From NCBI RefSeq assembly GCF_000022565.1, contig NC_012483.1, positions 2,170,001 to 2,234,000 on the forward strand: a DNA stretch of 64,000 nucleotides, in the 5' to 3' direction. Below are positions 1-8,240 of the stretch, in pieces (positions within the stretch are counted from its first letter, which is position 1; the number at the start of each line of letters is the position of its first letter). Under the pieces are notes generated by a model. The model was not told the DNA's origin. It did not search any database and saw only the letters and a program-made list of their open reading frames with translations. The DNA is from Acidobacterium capsulatum ATCC 51196. Lineage in GTDB: Bacteria; Acidobacteriota; Terriglobia; Terriglobales; Acidobacteriaceae. The translations under genes and the position numbers were made by a program.

Positions 1-199
1 GCCCACGACCATCGTGCTGCCGGTGGCCAACCGGGCACGGCGCAAGCAATTGCCCGCGCCCGAGGGTCTCTCACTGCCGCGCAACTTTCTGCATGCGGCC
101 GAGCTTAAATTCCCACACCCGCGCAGCGAAAAGCCCCTGCACCTCGAAGCCCCGCTGCCGGCCGAACTGGTCGCATTTCTGGAGCAGCTGGAATCCTGA
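1..199 (+). CDS. RluA-family pseudouridine synthase, C-terminal fragment
   Basis: The reading frame is open from the left edge and stops with TGA at 197-199, so only about the last 65 residues are present. They contain the segment FLHAAELKFPHP followed by an APLPAEL ending, which matches the C-terminus of RluA/RluD-type 23S rRNA or tRNA pseudouridine synthases (RNA uridine isomerisation in the cytoplasm). The catalytic Asp domain and any S4 domain lie outside the window, so the exact subfamily (RluA, RluC or RluD) cannot be decided. The assignment rests on the C-terminal signature alone. Confidence 0.7.
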   Translation, partial: PTTIVLPVANRARRKQLPAPEGLSLPRNFLHAAELKFPHPRSEKPLHLEAPLPAELVAFLEQLES

Positions 200-263
200 G
201 AGCCGCCCGGGTCTTCCCTGCGGCCGTTCTTACCCGGGCCGGAAACCCGAGCACCCTTTTCCC

Positions 264-305
264 AACTGAAGCCTGACAACTGACAACTGGGGACTGACAA
301 CTGTC
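264..305. repeat. Heptanucleotide satellite, ACTG type, six units
   Basis: Six 7-base units in uninterrupted register, each a variant of AACTGAC (units starting at 264, 271, 278, 285, 292 and 299). It lies between the pseudouridine synthase stop and the ohr ribosome binding site. The same unit recurs in register at 21503-21565 and as its complement (CAGTNNN) at 21250-21277 and 22429-22463, so it belongs to a dispersed family. Confidence 0.8.
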
Positions 306-365
306 CTCCCCGGTCTTCGATATGCTGTGGAGTCACCCATTTTCAGCACCCAGGAGAGCCTCCGC

Positions 366-800
366 ATGAAAGTCCTCTACACCTCTGACGTCACCGCTAC
401 CGGAGCACGCCACGGCCACGTGCGCAGCAGCGACGGCCTGCTTGACGCGCCTCTCGCGCTGCCCAAAGAGATGGGCGGCAACGGCGGCGCCACCAATCCC
501 GAGCAGCTCTTTGCCGCCGGCTACGCCGCCTGCTTTGGCGGAGCGGTGGAATATCTTGCCGCCCAGCAGAAGCTGCGCACCGGCGAGGTCACCGTGCGCG
601 CCCAGGTCGGCATTGGCCCCTATGACGAAGGCCAGGGCGAGGGATTCACCCTCTGCGTCGCGCTCGACATCACCCTGCCCGAGCTCACGCAGGCCGAGGC
701 CGAAGCGCTGGTGGCCCACGCGCATCGCACCTGCCCCTATTCCAACGCCACGCGCGGCAACATCGACGTCACCCTCACCGCGCACGGCGGCAAGGCATAA
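366..800 (+). CDS. ohr: Organic hydroperoxide resistance protein (Ohr/OsmC family)
   Basis: This is a thiol peroxidase that reduces organic and lipid hydroperoxides in the cytoplasm. At 144 residues it has the usual Ohr length. The two catalytic cysteines are visible: Cys56 in the AACFGGA motif and Cys123 in RTCPYSNATRGN, the latter being the Ohr-type (rather than OsmC-type) signature. NPEQLFAAGYAAC is also typical. The start is ATG 366 because AGGAG at 352-356 lies at good spacing; an upstream in-frame start at 327 has no such signal. No MarR-type OhrR regulator gene is adjacent, so its control cannot be inferred here. Confidence 0.93.
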   Translation: MKVLYTSDVTATGARHGHVRSSDGLLDAPLALPKEMGGNGGATNPEQLFAAGYAACFGGAVEYLAAQQKLRTGEVTVRAQVGIGPYDEGQGEGFTLCVALDITLPELTQAEAEALVAHAHRTCPYSNATRGNIDVTLTAHGGKA

Positions 801-1173
801 GGCTCATTCTTACGGCTGATGGCAAAACCCGCAGTTTTGAAGGGGCAGGGCTTCAGCCCTGCCATAAACGCAACAAAGTCCATCGGCCTTTAGGCCCTGA
901 GGGATGAATTCTTGATCCTTTCCGATCCTGGCCAGCGGCCTGCTTTCTTTCGGCCTGTTTTCCATTCCGGGCAAACCCGGCTTTCCCGGTTTTATCCGCC
1001 GAAAGCCGGGTTTACCGGAAATTCGCCGTCCGGCCACCCCCATCAGGTAGACTAGGGATAGCTCCAGACTTCCGTATGCCTGCATTCGCAGGCGCTCTGG
1101 AGAGTATCACCACAGCCGAGACGAGATCTGTTGCACGCCATCTGATCCACGTTCTTTGCTGGATCAGAGGAAT
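801..1173. other. Non-coding stretch with a cluster of intergenic hairpins
   Basis: No convincing gene. It holds at least three strong dyads: 844-863 (8-bp stem, TTCA loop), 885-896 (GGCC/GGCC with TTTA loop), and 973-985 with 1001-1013 (perfect 13-bp arms, extended by TTCCGG 965-970 and CCGGAA 1015-1020). None is followed by a clear U-run, so they look more like dispersed REP-type elements than terminators. The last part should carry the promoter of the desaturase gene; no obvious -35/-10 pair was recognised. Confidence 0.6.
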
Positions 1174-2079
1174 ATGTCCAAATCTTTCGTCGAAGAATCC
1201 CCCACAGTCAGCACGCAGCAGATGCAGGCGGATGCCCAGCATTTTGTTCAAAGCAAGTCGAAGGCACTCAACTTTTCCTTCGCCGCTGTTCTCACCCTCA
1301 TGCACGTCGGCGCCATCGCCGCCCTGTTCTACTTCAAGTGGTCTGCCGTCGGCGCGTTCCTGGTCATGTGGGTCATCGCGCAAAACATCGGCATCGCCAT
1401 GAGCTACCACAGGCTGCTCACGCACCGTGGTTATGTGGTGCCCAAATGGCTGGAATACACCATGGCCATCTGCTCCACCATGGCCATGCAGGGCGGCCCC
1501 ATCTACTGGGTGGCCGTTCATCGCCTGCACCATCAGCTCACTGACAAGCCCGGCGACCCGCACTCCCCGCGCGACGGCGTGTGGTGGTCGCATGTGGGCT
1601 GGATTCTCTACGGCACGCTGCACAACGGCGATCCCGCGCTGGCACGCTACGCGCCTGACCTCATTCGCGACCGCTTCTACGTCTGGCTGAGCCGCTTCCA
1701 CCTGGTTCCGCTGGCGCTGGCCGGCGGCGTGCTCTATTACTTTGGCGGATGGTCATGGCTGCTCTGGGGCATTCCCCTGCGCGTCGTGCTCGGCTGGCAC
1801 ACCACCTGGCTGGTCAACTCGGCCACGCACCTGTGGGGCTACCGCAACTTTGATACGCGCGATGACTCACGCAACAACGTCCTCGTGGCCATCATCTCGG
1901 GCGGCGAAGGCTGGCACAACAATCATCACGCGCACCCGGTCTCGGCCACCCACGGCATGGCCTGGTATGAGATTGACGTCAACTACTGGGGCATCCGCCT
2001 GCTCGGCTTCCTTGGCCTCGCCAAGAAGATCAAGGTGCAGGGCCTCAAGGGCGGACCCGCAAAGGTCCTCCACGGCTGA
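1174..2079 (+). CDS. Acyl-CoA/acyl-lipid fatty acid desaturase
   Basis: An integral membrane di-iron desaturase that introduces a double bond (probably delta-9) into saturated acyl chains, adjusting membrane fluidity. The three histidine boxes are present: H79RLLTH84, H116RLHH120 and HNNHH around 248-252. Hydrophobic segments lie at about 33-55 and 58-78, with another pair around 165-195. At 301 residues it matches the short bacterial DesC/OLE1-like enzymes without a cytochrome b5 domain. ATG 1174 is chosen over TTG 1156 because GAGG at 1167-1170 sits just upstream. Electron donors are not encoded nearby. Confidence 0.92.
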   Translation: MSKSFVEESPTVSTQQMQADAQHFVQSKSKALNFSFAAVLTLMHVGAIAALFYFKWSAVGAFLVMWVIAQNIGIAMSYHRLLTHRGYVVPKWLEYTMAICSTMAMQGGPIYWVAVHRLHHQLTDKPGDPHSPRDGVWWSHVGWILYGTLHNGDPALARYAPDLIRDRFYVWLSRFHLVPLALAGGVLYYFGGWSWLLWGIPLRVVLGWHTTWLVNSATHLWGYRNFDTRDDSRNNVLVAIISGGEGWHNNHHAHPVSATHGMAWYEIDVNYWGIRLLGFLGLAKKIKVQGLKGGPAKVLHG

Positions 2080-2099
2080 TTCGCCACCATCGCAGTCAC

Positions 2100-2128
2100 A
2101 GAAGCCCCGGCCTCGCGCCGGGGCTTCT
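2100..2128. terminator. Bidirectional hairpin between convergent genes
   Basis: Perfect 12-bp arms (2100-2111 and 2117-2128) with a 5-base loop, placed 20 bases after the desaturase stop and 10 bases beyond the stop of the convergent AhpD-like gene. There is no long U-run, but position and stem strength fit a shared transcription terminator. Confidence 0.7.
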
Positions 2129-2138
2129 GCGTTCCCGC

Positions 2139-2594
2139 TCATCCCTGCGGCTCATATCCACCCACTGCGGGGCGCATCGCAACCGCCACGCGATTCCATA
2201 CGTTGATCGCGCCAATCGCCCAGGTCAGCTTCACCGTCTCCGCCTCGCTGAAATGCTCGCGAACCTCCGCATACACCGCATCCGACGCATGGCCCTGCTG
2301 AATATTCGTGATGGCCTCCGTCCACGCCAGCGCCGCGCACTCGCGCCCGGTAAAGAACGCCGTCTCGCGCCACGCACTCAACGCATAGATGCGCTGCTCC
2401 GTCTCGCCCTTATGCCGCGCATCCTTGGTGTGCATGTCAATGCAGAAGGCGCAGCCATTCAACTGCGACGCGCGAATCTTCACCAGTTCCAGCAACGCCG
2501 GCTCCAGTCCGCTGCGCCGCACCGCGCCCTCCAGGTGAATCATCGCCTGATAGCCTTCCGGGAAGGCCTTCGCATAATCAATCCGCTGCTCCAT
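2139..2594 (-). CDS. AhpD-like/carboxymuconolactone decarboxylase family protein
   Basis: 151 residues with the CxxCxxxH signature of alkylhydroperoxidase AhpD-like proteins (Cys48, Cys51, His55 in NGCAFCIDMHTKDA). Such proteins are small helical trimers or hexamers with a redox-active cysteine pair that reduces peroxidases or peroxides. The start is ATG at 2594; the longer open frame upstream has no homology signature. The family is broad and several members have unknown physiological substrates, so a peroxide-defence role is inferred from the motif. ohr lies about 2 kb away but is not co-transcribed. Confidence 0.88.
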   Translation of the reverse strand: MEQRIDYAKAFPEGYQAMIHLEGAVRRSGLEPALLELVKIRASQLNGCAFCIDMHTKDARHKGETEQRIYALSAWRETAFFTGRECAALAWTEAITNIQQGHASDAVYAEVREHFSEAETVKLTWAIGAINVWNRVAVAMRPAVGGYEPQG

Positions 2595-2720
2595 TACTCG
2601 CTCCTTTTCTGGTCGCGCTGTTTGCGCCCCACAGAGTAGCTGATGATGCCCGGCGTCAGACGACCCCAGGTTTTCTGTGGAAGAACGCAAATTCTCCTCC
2701 CGCTCCGGTAGATTCAAGAG

Positions 2721-3917
2721 GTGACTGCGAGTGTTTCTTCCTACGATGTGCTGGTGATCGGCGCTGGCGCTGCCGGGCTCATGTGCGCGATTGAAGCCGG
2801 CAAGCGCGGCCGCCGCGTGGCCGTGCTCGACCACGCCGAACGCGCCGGCAAAAAGATCCTCATCTCCGGCGGCGGGCGATGCAACTTCACCAACCTGCAC
2901 TGCCGCGCCGAGAACTTCCTCTCAGAAAATCCGCACTTCGCCAAATCGGCGCTCGCCCGTTACACGCCGCGCGACTTTCTCTCACTCGTAGAAAAGCACG
3001 GCATCGCGTACCACGAGAAAAAGCTCGGCCAGCTCTTCTGCGACCACTCCGCGCAACAGATCGTCGATCTGCTGCTCCACGAGTGCGCTGAGGCCAACGT
3101 CACGCTCCACCTGCGCACACAAGTGAATCAGGTGCGGCACAGCGGCGGCTTCGAACTCGACACCATCACCCCGCAAGGCCCGGTCACCTTCCACGCGCCC
3201 GCGCTGGTCATCGCCACCGGCGGGCTCTCGATTCCCAGGATGGGCGCGACCGGCTTCGGCTATGACGTGGCACGGCAGTTTGGCCTGCGTGTCATTGAGC
3301 CGCGCCCCGCGCTCGTGCCCCTGGTGCTCGGCGAGGCCGGGCAGCGCGACTGGTGCCAACTCTCCGGCCTCTCCGCCGAAGTGATCGCCTCGACCAGCAC
3401 GCCCGGCGCGCAACGGGCTCGCTTTCAGGAGAAGATGCTGCTCACCCATCGCGGCCTCAGCGGCCCGGCCGTCCTGCAGATTTCCTCCTACTGGCGGCCC
3501 GGCGCATCGCTCACCCTCGATCTCGCCCCCCGCGCAAACATCACCGCGCCCCTGCTCGCCCAGCCGCAGCGCGACATCAGCAAAGCGCGCGCCGCTCTGC
3601 GCGAGCATCTGCCGCAGCGCCTCGCCGACCGTCTGATCACGCTCGCGCCACCCTCCAGCTTCAGCAACCGCGCCCTCGAAGCCTGGGAGGAGCATCTGCA
3701 CCACTACCGCTTCACGCCCACCGGCACTGAAGGCTACGAGAAGGCCGAGGTCACCGCCGGCGGCGTTGACACCGCCGAGCTCTCCGCCAAGACGATGGAA
3801 AGCCGCATCCCCGGCCTCTATTTCATTGGCGAAGTCGTCGATGTCACCGGCCACCTGGGCGGATTCAACTTTCAATGGGCCTGGGCCTCGGGCGCAGCCG
3901 CCGGCCGCGCCGTCTAA
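2721..3917 (+). CDS. NAD(P)/FAD-dependent oxidoreductase, HI0933/YhiN (BaiN-like) family
   Basis: 398 residues. The N-terminus has a dinucleotide-binding fold (VIGAGAAGLMCAIEAGKRG) followed by the family signature GKKILISGGGRCNFTN; the C-terminus GHLGGFNFQWAWASG closes the FAD site. These features define the HI0933-like flavoproteins, cytoplasmic proteins of poorly known substrate. The start is GTG 2721, the only start codon before the Rossmann motif; its ribosome binding site is weak. A REP-like hairpin follows the stop at 3926. The family assignment is secure, the reaction is not. Confidence 0.88.
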   Translation: MTASVSSYDVLVIGAGAAGLMCAIEAGKRGRRVAVLDHAERAGKKILISGGGRCNFTNLHCRAENFLSENPHFAKSALARYTPRDFLSLVEKHGIAYHEKKLGQLFCDHSAQQIVDLLLHECAEANVTLHLRTQVNQVRHSGGFELDTITPQGPVTFHAPALVIATGGLSIPRMGATGFGYDVARQFGLRVIEPRPALVPLVLGEAGQRDWCQLSGLSAEVIASTSTPGAQRARFQEKMLLTHRGLSGPAVLQISSYWRPGASLTLDLAPRANITAPLLAQPQRDISKARAALREHLPQRLADRLITLAPPSSFSNRALEAWEEHLHHYRFTPTGTEGYEKAEVTAGGVDTAELSAKTMESRIPGLYFIGEVVDVTGHLGGFNFQWAWASGAAAGRAV

Positions 3918-3925
3918 CAATGCCT

Positions 3926-3957
3926 GGGTGCCCCGGGTCCGTCCATTCGGACCCGGG
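3926..3957 (+). repeat. REP-like hairpin, copy 1
   Basis: A GGGTGCC lead-in followed by a perfect 10-bp stem CCCGGGTCCG / CGGACCCGGG (3932-3941 and 3948-3957) with a 6-base loop. Two further copies in the same orientation (5069-5100 and 21377-21408) keep the lead-in and both arms and differ only in the loop, so this is a dispersed intergenic repeat. Confidence 0.85.
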
Positions 3958-4014
3958 TTTAGTCACTCCCGCTTCGCGATTTCCTCTCTCCCCGATAAAA
4001 TCAAAGTGCAAGCC

Positions 4015-4941
4015 ATGACAACCACCCCACAAACAGCTCTGACGGCCATGTTGGGCAAAGCGGCAAACGATGCCGGACTGCTCGTGATCGCGACCGAAGC
4101 CGGTCTCGACTTCAACCAGAAGCCCACCACGCGCTTCCGCCTCGGCCTGCCCGATGACTCGGGCCGCACGCTGCTGCTCGAGCTCAGCGAGGCCTTTGAC
4201 TTTGACAAGCCCGAGCTGCTGCCGGCCATGACCACGCACCTGCAGGAAGCCGCCAAGCGCCTGCGCAATCCGCACCCTGACGCCTACGTCACCGTTGCGG
4301 GCCTGCCCATCAGCCTGGGCAGCTTCGCCTGGCCCTTTCACCGCTCCACCTCGGGCGCGGACACCTTCATCGTGCACGGCACCGTGCATCTGGCCAACGG
4401 ACAAGACTCCCCGCTGCACGCCAAGGTCTCCGCCAGCATGACGCTCACCTTTGCTGAGATTGTGCCCGCGGCCGAGCAGCCCTACGCCGAGACGTTCATC
4501 TACAACGCCATCCGCAAGACGCTCGACTACGGCCAGCTCGAGCTGCTCAAGAGCGGCAACCGCCAGCCCGTGCCCGTCACCACGCGCTACTACAGCCGCT
4601 GGCAGAAGAAGTTCTTCTTCACCGACACCGACGACGACACGCGCATGGAGTTCCTCGCGCTCAAGGCCTTCTGGCTCTCGGGCGTGCTCGGCAACAGCGC
4701 TCCGGTCTGGATCTCTGATCCACGCGACGCCCAGTACCTCAACACCACCGCCGAAGAGCTGCAGCGCATGGCCGGCGAACTTGAGAAGCAGGGCCTGCTC
4801 CAGCTTCACGCCGACTATGCCTCGGCCACGCCCGCGCTCATGGCCCGCGCTACTGAGTACGAAGCCAGGCTGATGAAGGCGCTCGAATACACCAAGCCCA
4901 CCTTCAACGAAGAGATGCGCGCCGGCCACACCAATATGTAA
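4015..4941 (+). CDS. Conserved hypothetical protein, cytoplasmic
   Basis: 308 residues, no signal peptide and no membrane segment. The sequence looks like a genuine globular protein (mixed alpha/beta composition, KKFFFTDTDDDTRMEFLALKAFW in the middle, and a helical charged C-terminus), and codon use matches its neighbours. I do not recognise a family. The start is ATG 4015; an upstream open frame overlaps the previous gene and is not supported. It is monocistronic, ending at a strong terminator at 4962. No function is proposed. Confidence 0.8.
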   Translation: MTTTPQTALTAMLGKAANDAGLLVIATEAGLDFNQKPTTRFRLGLPDDSGRTLLLELSEAFDFDKPELLPAMTTHLQEAAKRLRNPHPDAYVTVAGLPISLGSFAWPFHRSTSGADTFIVHGTVHLANGQDSPLHAKVSASMTLTFAEIVPAAEQPYAETFIYNAIRKTLDYGQLELLKSGNRQPVPVTTRYYSRWQKKFFFTDTDDDTRMEFLALKAFWLSGVLGNSAPVWISDPRDAQYLNTTAEELQRMAGELEKQGLLQLHADYASATPALMARATEYEARLMKALEYTKPTFNEEMRAGHTNM

Positions 4942-4961
4942 CAGACGTCGCAGCAAATAAG

Positions 4962-4990
4962 AAAAGGCACGGATTACTCCGTGCCTTTTT
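4962..4990 (+). terminator. Rho-independent terminator
   Basis: Perfect 12-bp arms (4962-4973 and 4978-4989) with loop TTAC, preceded by A-rich sequence and ending in a run of five T, located 20 bases after the stop of the hypothetical gene. Confidence 0.92.
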
Positions 4991-5021
4991 CATTTTCCTT
5001 TGCCACAATCCGGATACCAAG

Positions 5022-5048
5022 GTCTCGCATCAGGTGTCTCGCATCAGG
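5022..5048. repeat. Short direct repeat, 2 x 13 bases
   Basis: GTCTCGCATCAGG occurs at 5022-5034 and again at 5036-5048, one base apart, just before REP-like copy 2. It could be a small slippage duplication. Confidence 0.7.
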
Positions 5049-5068
5049 CCCCCGGCCTTAGCCCCGCC

Positions 5069-5100
5069 GGGTGCCCCGGGTCCGTCTGTTCGGACCCGGG
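5069..5100 (+). repeat. REP-like hairpin, copy 2
   Basis: Same GGGTGCC lead-in and same 10-bp stem as copy 1 (arms 5075-5084 and 5091-5100, loop TCTGTT). It sits 20 bases beyond the stop of the leftward secreted-protein gene, between two convergent transcription units. Confidence 0.85.
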
Positions 5101-5120
5101 ATCATCTCCCCTTCCCGCCC

Positions 5121-8069
5121 TTAAACCTGTGGCGGCCCATCCGGAGTCGAAGCCGTGCTGCTATTGTTCTTCGCAGGGGCGTTGCTGCTCTGCTTCTTCT
5201 GGCTCGCACCACTCGCGGGCTGCGCTGCCGCAGGAGAAGACGCGTTGTCTGTCGCCTGTGGCGCTGGAGCTTGCGCGGCGGGCGCGCCCGTCTGCCCCTG
5301 CCCCGTCTGCCCCTGCCCAGTCTGCCCCTGCGAGGATTGCCCCTGCGGCGCACTCTGCCCCGTAGCTTGCGGCTGTGTTTTCGTCGCAGGTTCCGCAGTC
5401 GAACTTGCCGCCGGGGACGCCGAAGATTGCGCCGCGCCGGAATTCGTAACCGTCTGCGGTCCATTTTCCGCCGCGGATGCCCCACTCTGCGAAGCCGGCT
5501 GCGCCGCACTGCTCGCAGGCGCGGCAGCACTGCCATTCGAGCTGCCTGCCCCGGTCGGAGCAGCCTCACCCGGCACATACGGAGCGCGCGCCGGCGCGGG
5601 CGGCGGCACCGCTGCCGGCCGCACTACCGGAGGCGGCGGAGCCGAGAGCGTGATCTGGTTCACCACCGTGGGGTCATCCCGCAGCTTCACATACAAATCG
5701 CCCGTGCCCGTCTGCGGGTCGGGGTGCGGCACCGGCAGCTCGTAGCCCGGGAAACCATCCGGCACCTGCACTGCATGCTGGAAGGCCGCATCGCTCGCCA
5801 CCGCATCCACCAGGAACAACTCCGTGCCCGTCAACTGGCAGGGTTGCGAGCCCTGCGCCGGGCAGGTCAGCTTCTTCAGCGTGGGCAGGCGCACCAGCGT
5901 CACCAGCGGCTGCCATGAGCCCGGCACGCCATCGGCCACCACGCGAAACTGCAGCGGGCCAAACGCCGATCCGCCAAAGGCCTTCGCCGGATCGAGCGTG
6001 GCTAGCGCCGTATGCTCGTCCTGCAGCGTCAGGCCGCCATTCTGCATATTCAGCGTGGTCGTGAAAGCATGGCCGGCGGTTGAAACCTCAATGGCCTCGG
6101 TACGGCCAAAGCTCTGCGGCGTCACCGCATGCAGGCTAAAGGTCAGCGAGGAATTCTCCGGCAGCTCATCCTGATCTTCCAGATTGATGTTGCTCTGGTT
6201 GGCCGCGAGCGGCTGCACGCTCTTGCTCAGCAGCGCCACCTGCGGGCGCGGCTGCTCAATCACAGCCTGCACCGTCAACCGGCGTCCATCCTTCAGCCGG
6301 ACCTCGGCCTGCGCGCTGCCCGGCTCAAACTGCGCGCACTTGGTCTTGTCTTTCGCCTGCATCTGCAACTGGTCCTGGCCATCGGCGGACTTCAACGGTC
6401 CCGGCGCAAACGTCACACCGTTGACGCGCATCTGCTGCACCTCATCGAGGCGCTTGCCCGTCAGCACGCCCTCGGTGTCGCCCGCATGCAGGCTGAAGCC
6501 GTTCAGGTGCGCGGCCTCGGCAAAGCTGTGCAGCGGAACCCTCTCCGGCTGCGCAAATCCAAACTGGTGCACCACCAGCATCACCTGCCCCGGATGCGCC
6601 TTCTTGAGCGGCAGCGTCACCTCGACCTCGGTCGGCTTCAGTTGCTTCCACTGCACCTTCAGCTCGCGCGCGCGGCCATCCTCGATCGCAATGTTCTCCA
6701 CGCACGCGGCATTGCCCGCGTCCAGATGCACCACGTCGTCGCGGCCCACAATCAGCGCGTCGCTGTCGGCTGTGGCCAGCATCCACGGCTGCGGATGCGC
6801 ATTCTCCAGCTCGAAGTTCGGCCCGTCGTAGCGGTCAAATCCCCAGTAGCCGTGCAGCGAGGCCGAGACTGTGTCGCCGAACTGCTTGGCCGAGAGATTG
6901 TCCGTATCAATTACAAATCCGCCCTTCAGCGCATTCGCTTCCGCATGCAGATCGACCGTCTTGCCATCCTTGGTCGTCAGCCGCAGCACCATGTTGTGCG
7001 CATAAGCGGTAGAGAACACCAGCGGAGCGCCTTCCACCGGCAGCACCAGATCCGAATTCTCCGCGCAGTACGTGCTCGTCGCATCCACGGCATGCAGCGG
7101 CGGAGGCTGCGGAGGCTCGACGGCCGGCATCGCCACCACAATCACCGACTTGGGATTGCTGAACGACGGCGGCGCATTGAGCCGCAGCGACAGCTTGTCA
7201 TTGTGCGGCATGGCCAGCGCCGGAATGTACTGGTACTGCGCCGAATGAAAGGACTCCAGAATATGCGCTATGTCGAGCACCGACGCAAGATAAGGGCTGT
7301 AGTAGCCGTAGCGCGCCTGCGGAGTCGAGCTGACCTCCATCGCCAGATCGGCCGTTGGCCCCGAGGTCAGCTCCTCGGCAATGTTCGCCGTCTGCGTGTC
7401 GTTCAGCACGAGCGAATCCTCGTTCTGCATCAGGCACGGCGCTTCCTGCTCGGAGTAGCGGTCAAAGCACGTGTTGTCGAGCTTGATGGCGAGGCTGCGC
7501 GCCATCATCTGGGCCGCGTGCTTCAAATCTCCGGGATTGGTCGCATTCGTCTCGCGCACGCCCGCCAGGTACGTGTCCAGGCGCGAGCGGTCAAGCGTCG
7601 CGTGGTTCAGATCCTGCGTGGCGCGCACAAACGCGCCCGGCCGATGCTGCACCGCATTCACCAGCGCCTTGAAGTCACCGCCCGTCTCCGGAGCCAGAAA
7701 CACCACCAACTGCTCGGCGCCCACCGGCACCGTCACATGCAGGCCGCGCGCTTCCTTCCGGTTCCAGGGCTCGTTGCGGTAAAACCACCGCTCGGGCGGC
7801 GGATTGGTCGCCCCCCGCAAAAACGCCGCCACCATCAGGTAATGCACCGATTGCGAATCCGGAAAATCCGCGCGAATCCACAGCTTGTCGCCCGGCTCCA
7901 GGTTCGGCGTCTCTGAAATGGGCAGGGTCACGCCCGCCCGCGTCACCGTCATCTCCACGGTGGGGCCGGTCAAGTCAAAGGGAGCCGGGTCTGCCACGGC
8001 GGGCACAGCCGCCGACAGACAACTCAGGCCCAACAGCGCGCTACACAGCAGGCGAAATCGAAATGCCAT
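5121..8069 (-). CDS. Large secreted protein with low-complexity Gln/Gly/Ala/Pro-rich tail, unknown function
   Basis: 982 residues. A signal peptide is evident (basic start, hydrophobic CSALLGLSCLSAAVPAVA, then ADP). The body to about residue 800 resembles beta-rich extracellular sequence with alternating hydrophobics and few Cys; no catalytic signature was recognised. From about residue 805 the protein becomes disordered: PPPPVV, AP- and SS-rich stretches, and a tandem GQTGQ run encoded by 15-base DNA repeats near 5285-5345. The ATG at 8069 directly precedes the signal peptide. It is monocistronic and ends by a REP-like hairpin. The tail could be a wall or polysaccharide-contacting spacer; that is inference. 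Confidence 0.8.
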   Translation of the reverse strand: MAFRFRLLCSALLGLSCLSAAVPAVADPAPFDLTGPTVEMTVTRAGVTLPISETPNLEPGDKLWIRADFPDSQSVHYLMVAAFLRGATNPPPERWFYRNEPWNRKEARGLHVTVPVGAEQLVVFLAPETGGDFKALVNAVQHRPGAFVRATQDLNHATLDRSRLDTYLAGVRETNATNPGDLKHAAQMMARSLAIKLDNTCFDRYSEQEAPCLMQNEDSLVLNDTQTANIAEELTSGPTADLAMEVSSTPQARYGYYSPYLASVLDIAHILESFHSAQYQYIPALAMPHNDKLSLRLNAPPSFSNPKSVIVVAMPAVEPPQPPPLHAVDATSTYCAENSDLVLPVEGAPLVFSTAYAHNMVLRLTTKDGKTVDLHAEANALKGGFVIDTDNLSAKQFGDTVSASLHGYWGFDRYDGPNFELENAHPQPWMLATADSDALIVGRDDVVHLDAGNAACVENIAIEDGRARELKVQWKQLKPTEVEVTLPLKKAHPGQVMLVVHQFGFAQPERVPLHSFAEAAHLNGFSLHAGDTEGVLTGKRLDEVQQMRVNGVTFAPGPLKSADGQDQLQMQAKDKTKCAQFEPGSAQAEVRLKDGRRLTVQAVIEQPRPQVALLSKSVQPLAANQSNINLEDQDELPENSSLTFSLHAVTPQSFGRTEAIEVSTAGHAFTTTLNMQNGGLTLQDEHTALATLDPAKAFGGSAFGPLQFRVVADGVPGSWQPLVTLVRLPTLKKLTCPAQGSQPCQLTGTELFLVDAVASDAAFQHAVQVPDGFPGYELPVPHPDPQTGTGDLYVKLRDDPTVVNQITLSAPPPPVVRPAAVPPPAPARAPYVPGEAAPTGAGSSNGSAAAPASSAAQPASQSGASAAENGPQTVTNSGAAQSSASPAASSTAEPATKTQPQATGQSAPQGQSSQGQTGQGQTGQGQTGAPAAQAPAPQATDNASSPAAAQPASGASQKKQSSNAPAKNNSSTASTPDGPPQV

Positions 8070-8240
8070 GGCTTATTTTAGGTTTCTCTTGGTTGAAATT
8101 ATGTTGCCCAGCATCCAGCTATTCACGTTTTTTACCGGGCCTTTCAGAAGGCACTCGCCAGTCTCCACGCAGGCACACGTCCGCGCGTGCCCGTGCACCG
8201 GCTGATGAGGCAAACCCCAGCGGCAGCAAACAGTTGCGTC

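Noticed and set aside
810-1085. A 91-codon open frame on the minus strand
   Set aside because: It runs through hairpin-rich intergenic sequence and has no protein-like composition or start signal.
5034-5918. Long Arg-rich open frame on the plus strand opposite the 982-residue protein
   Set aside because: It is the antisense shadow of a GC-rich gene. The minus-strand frame has a signal peptide, protein-like composition and a proper start.
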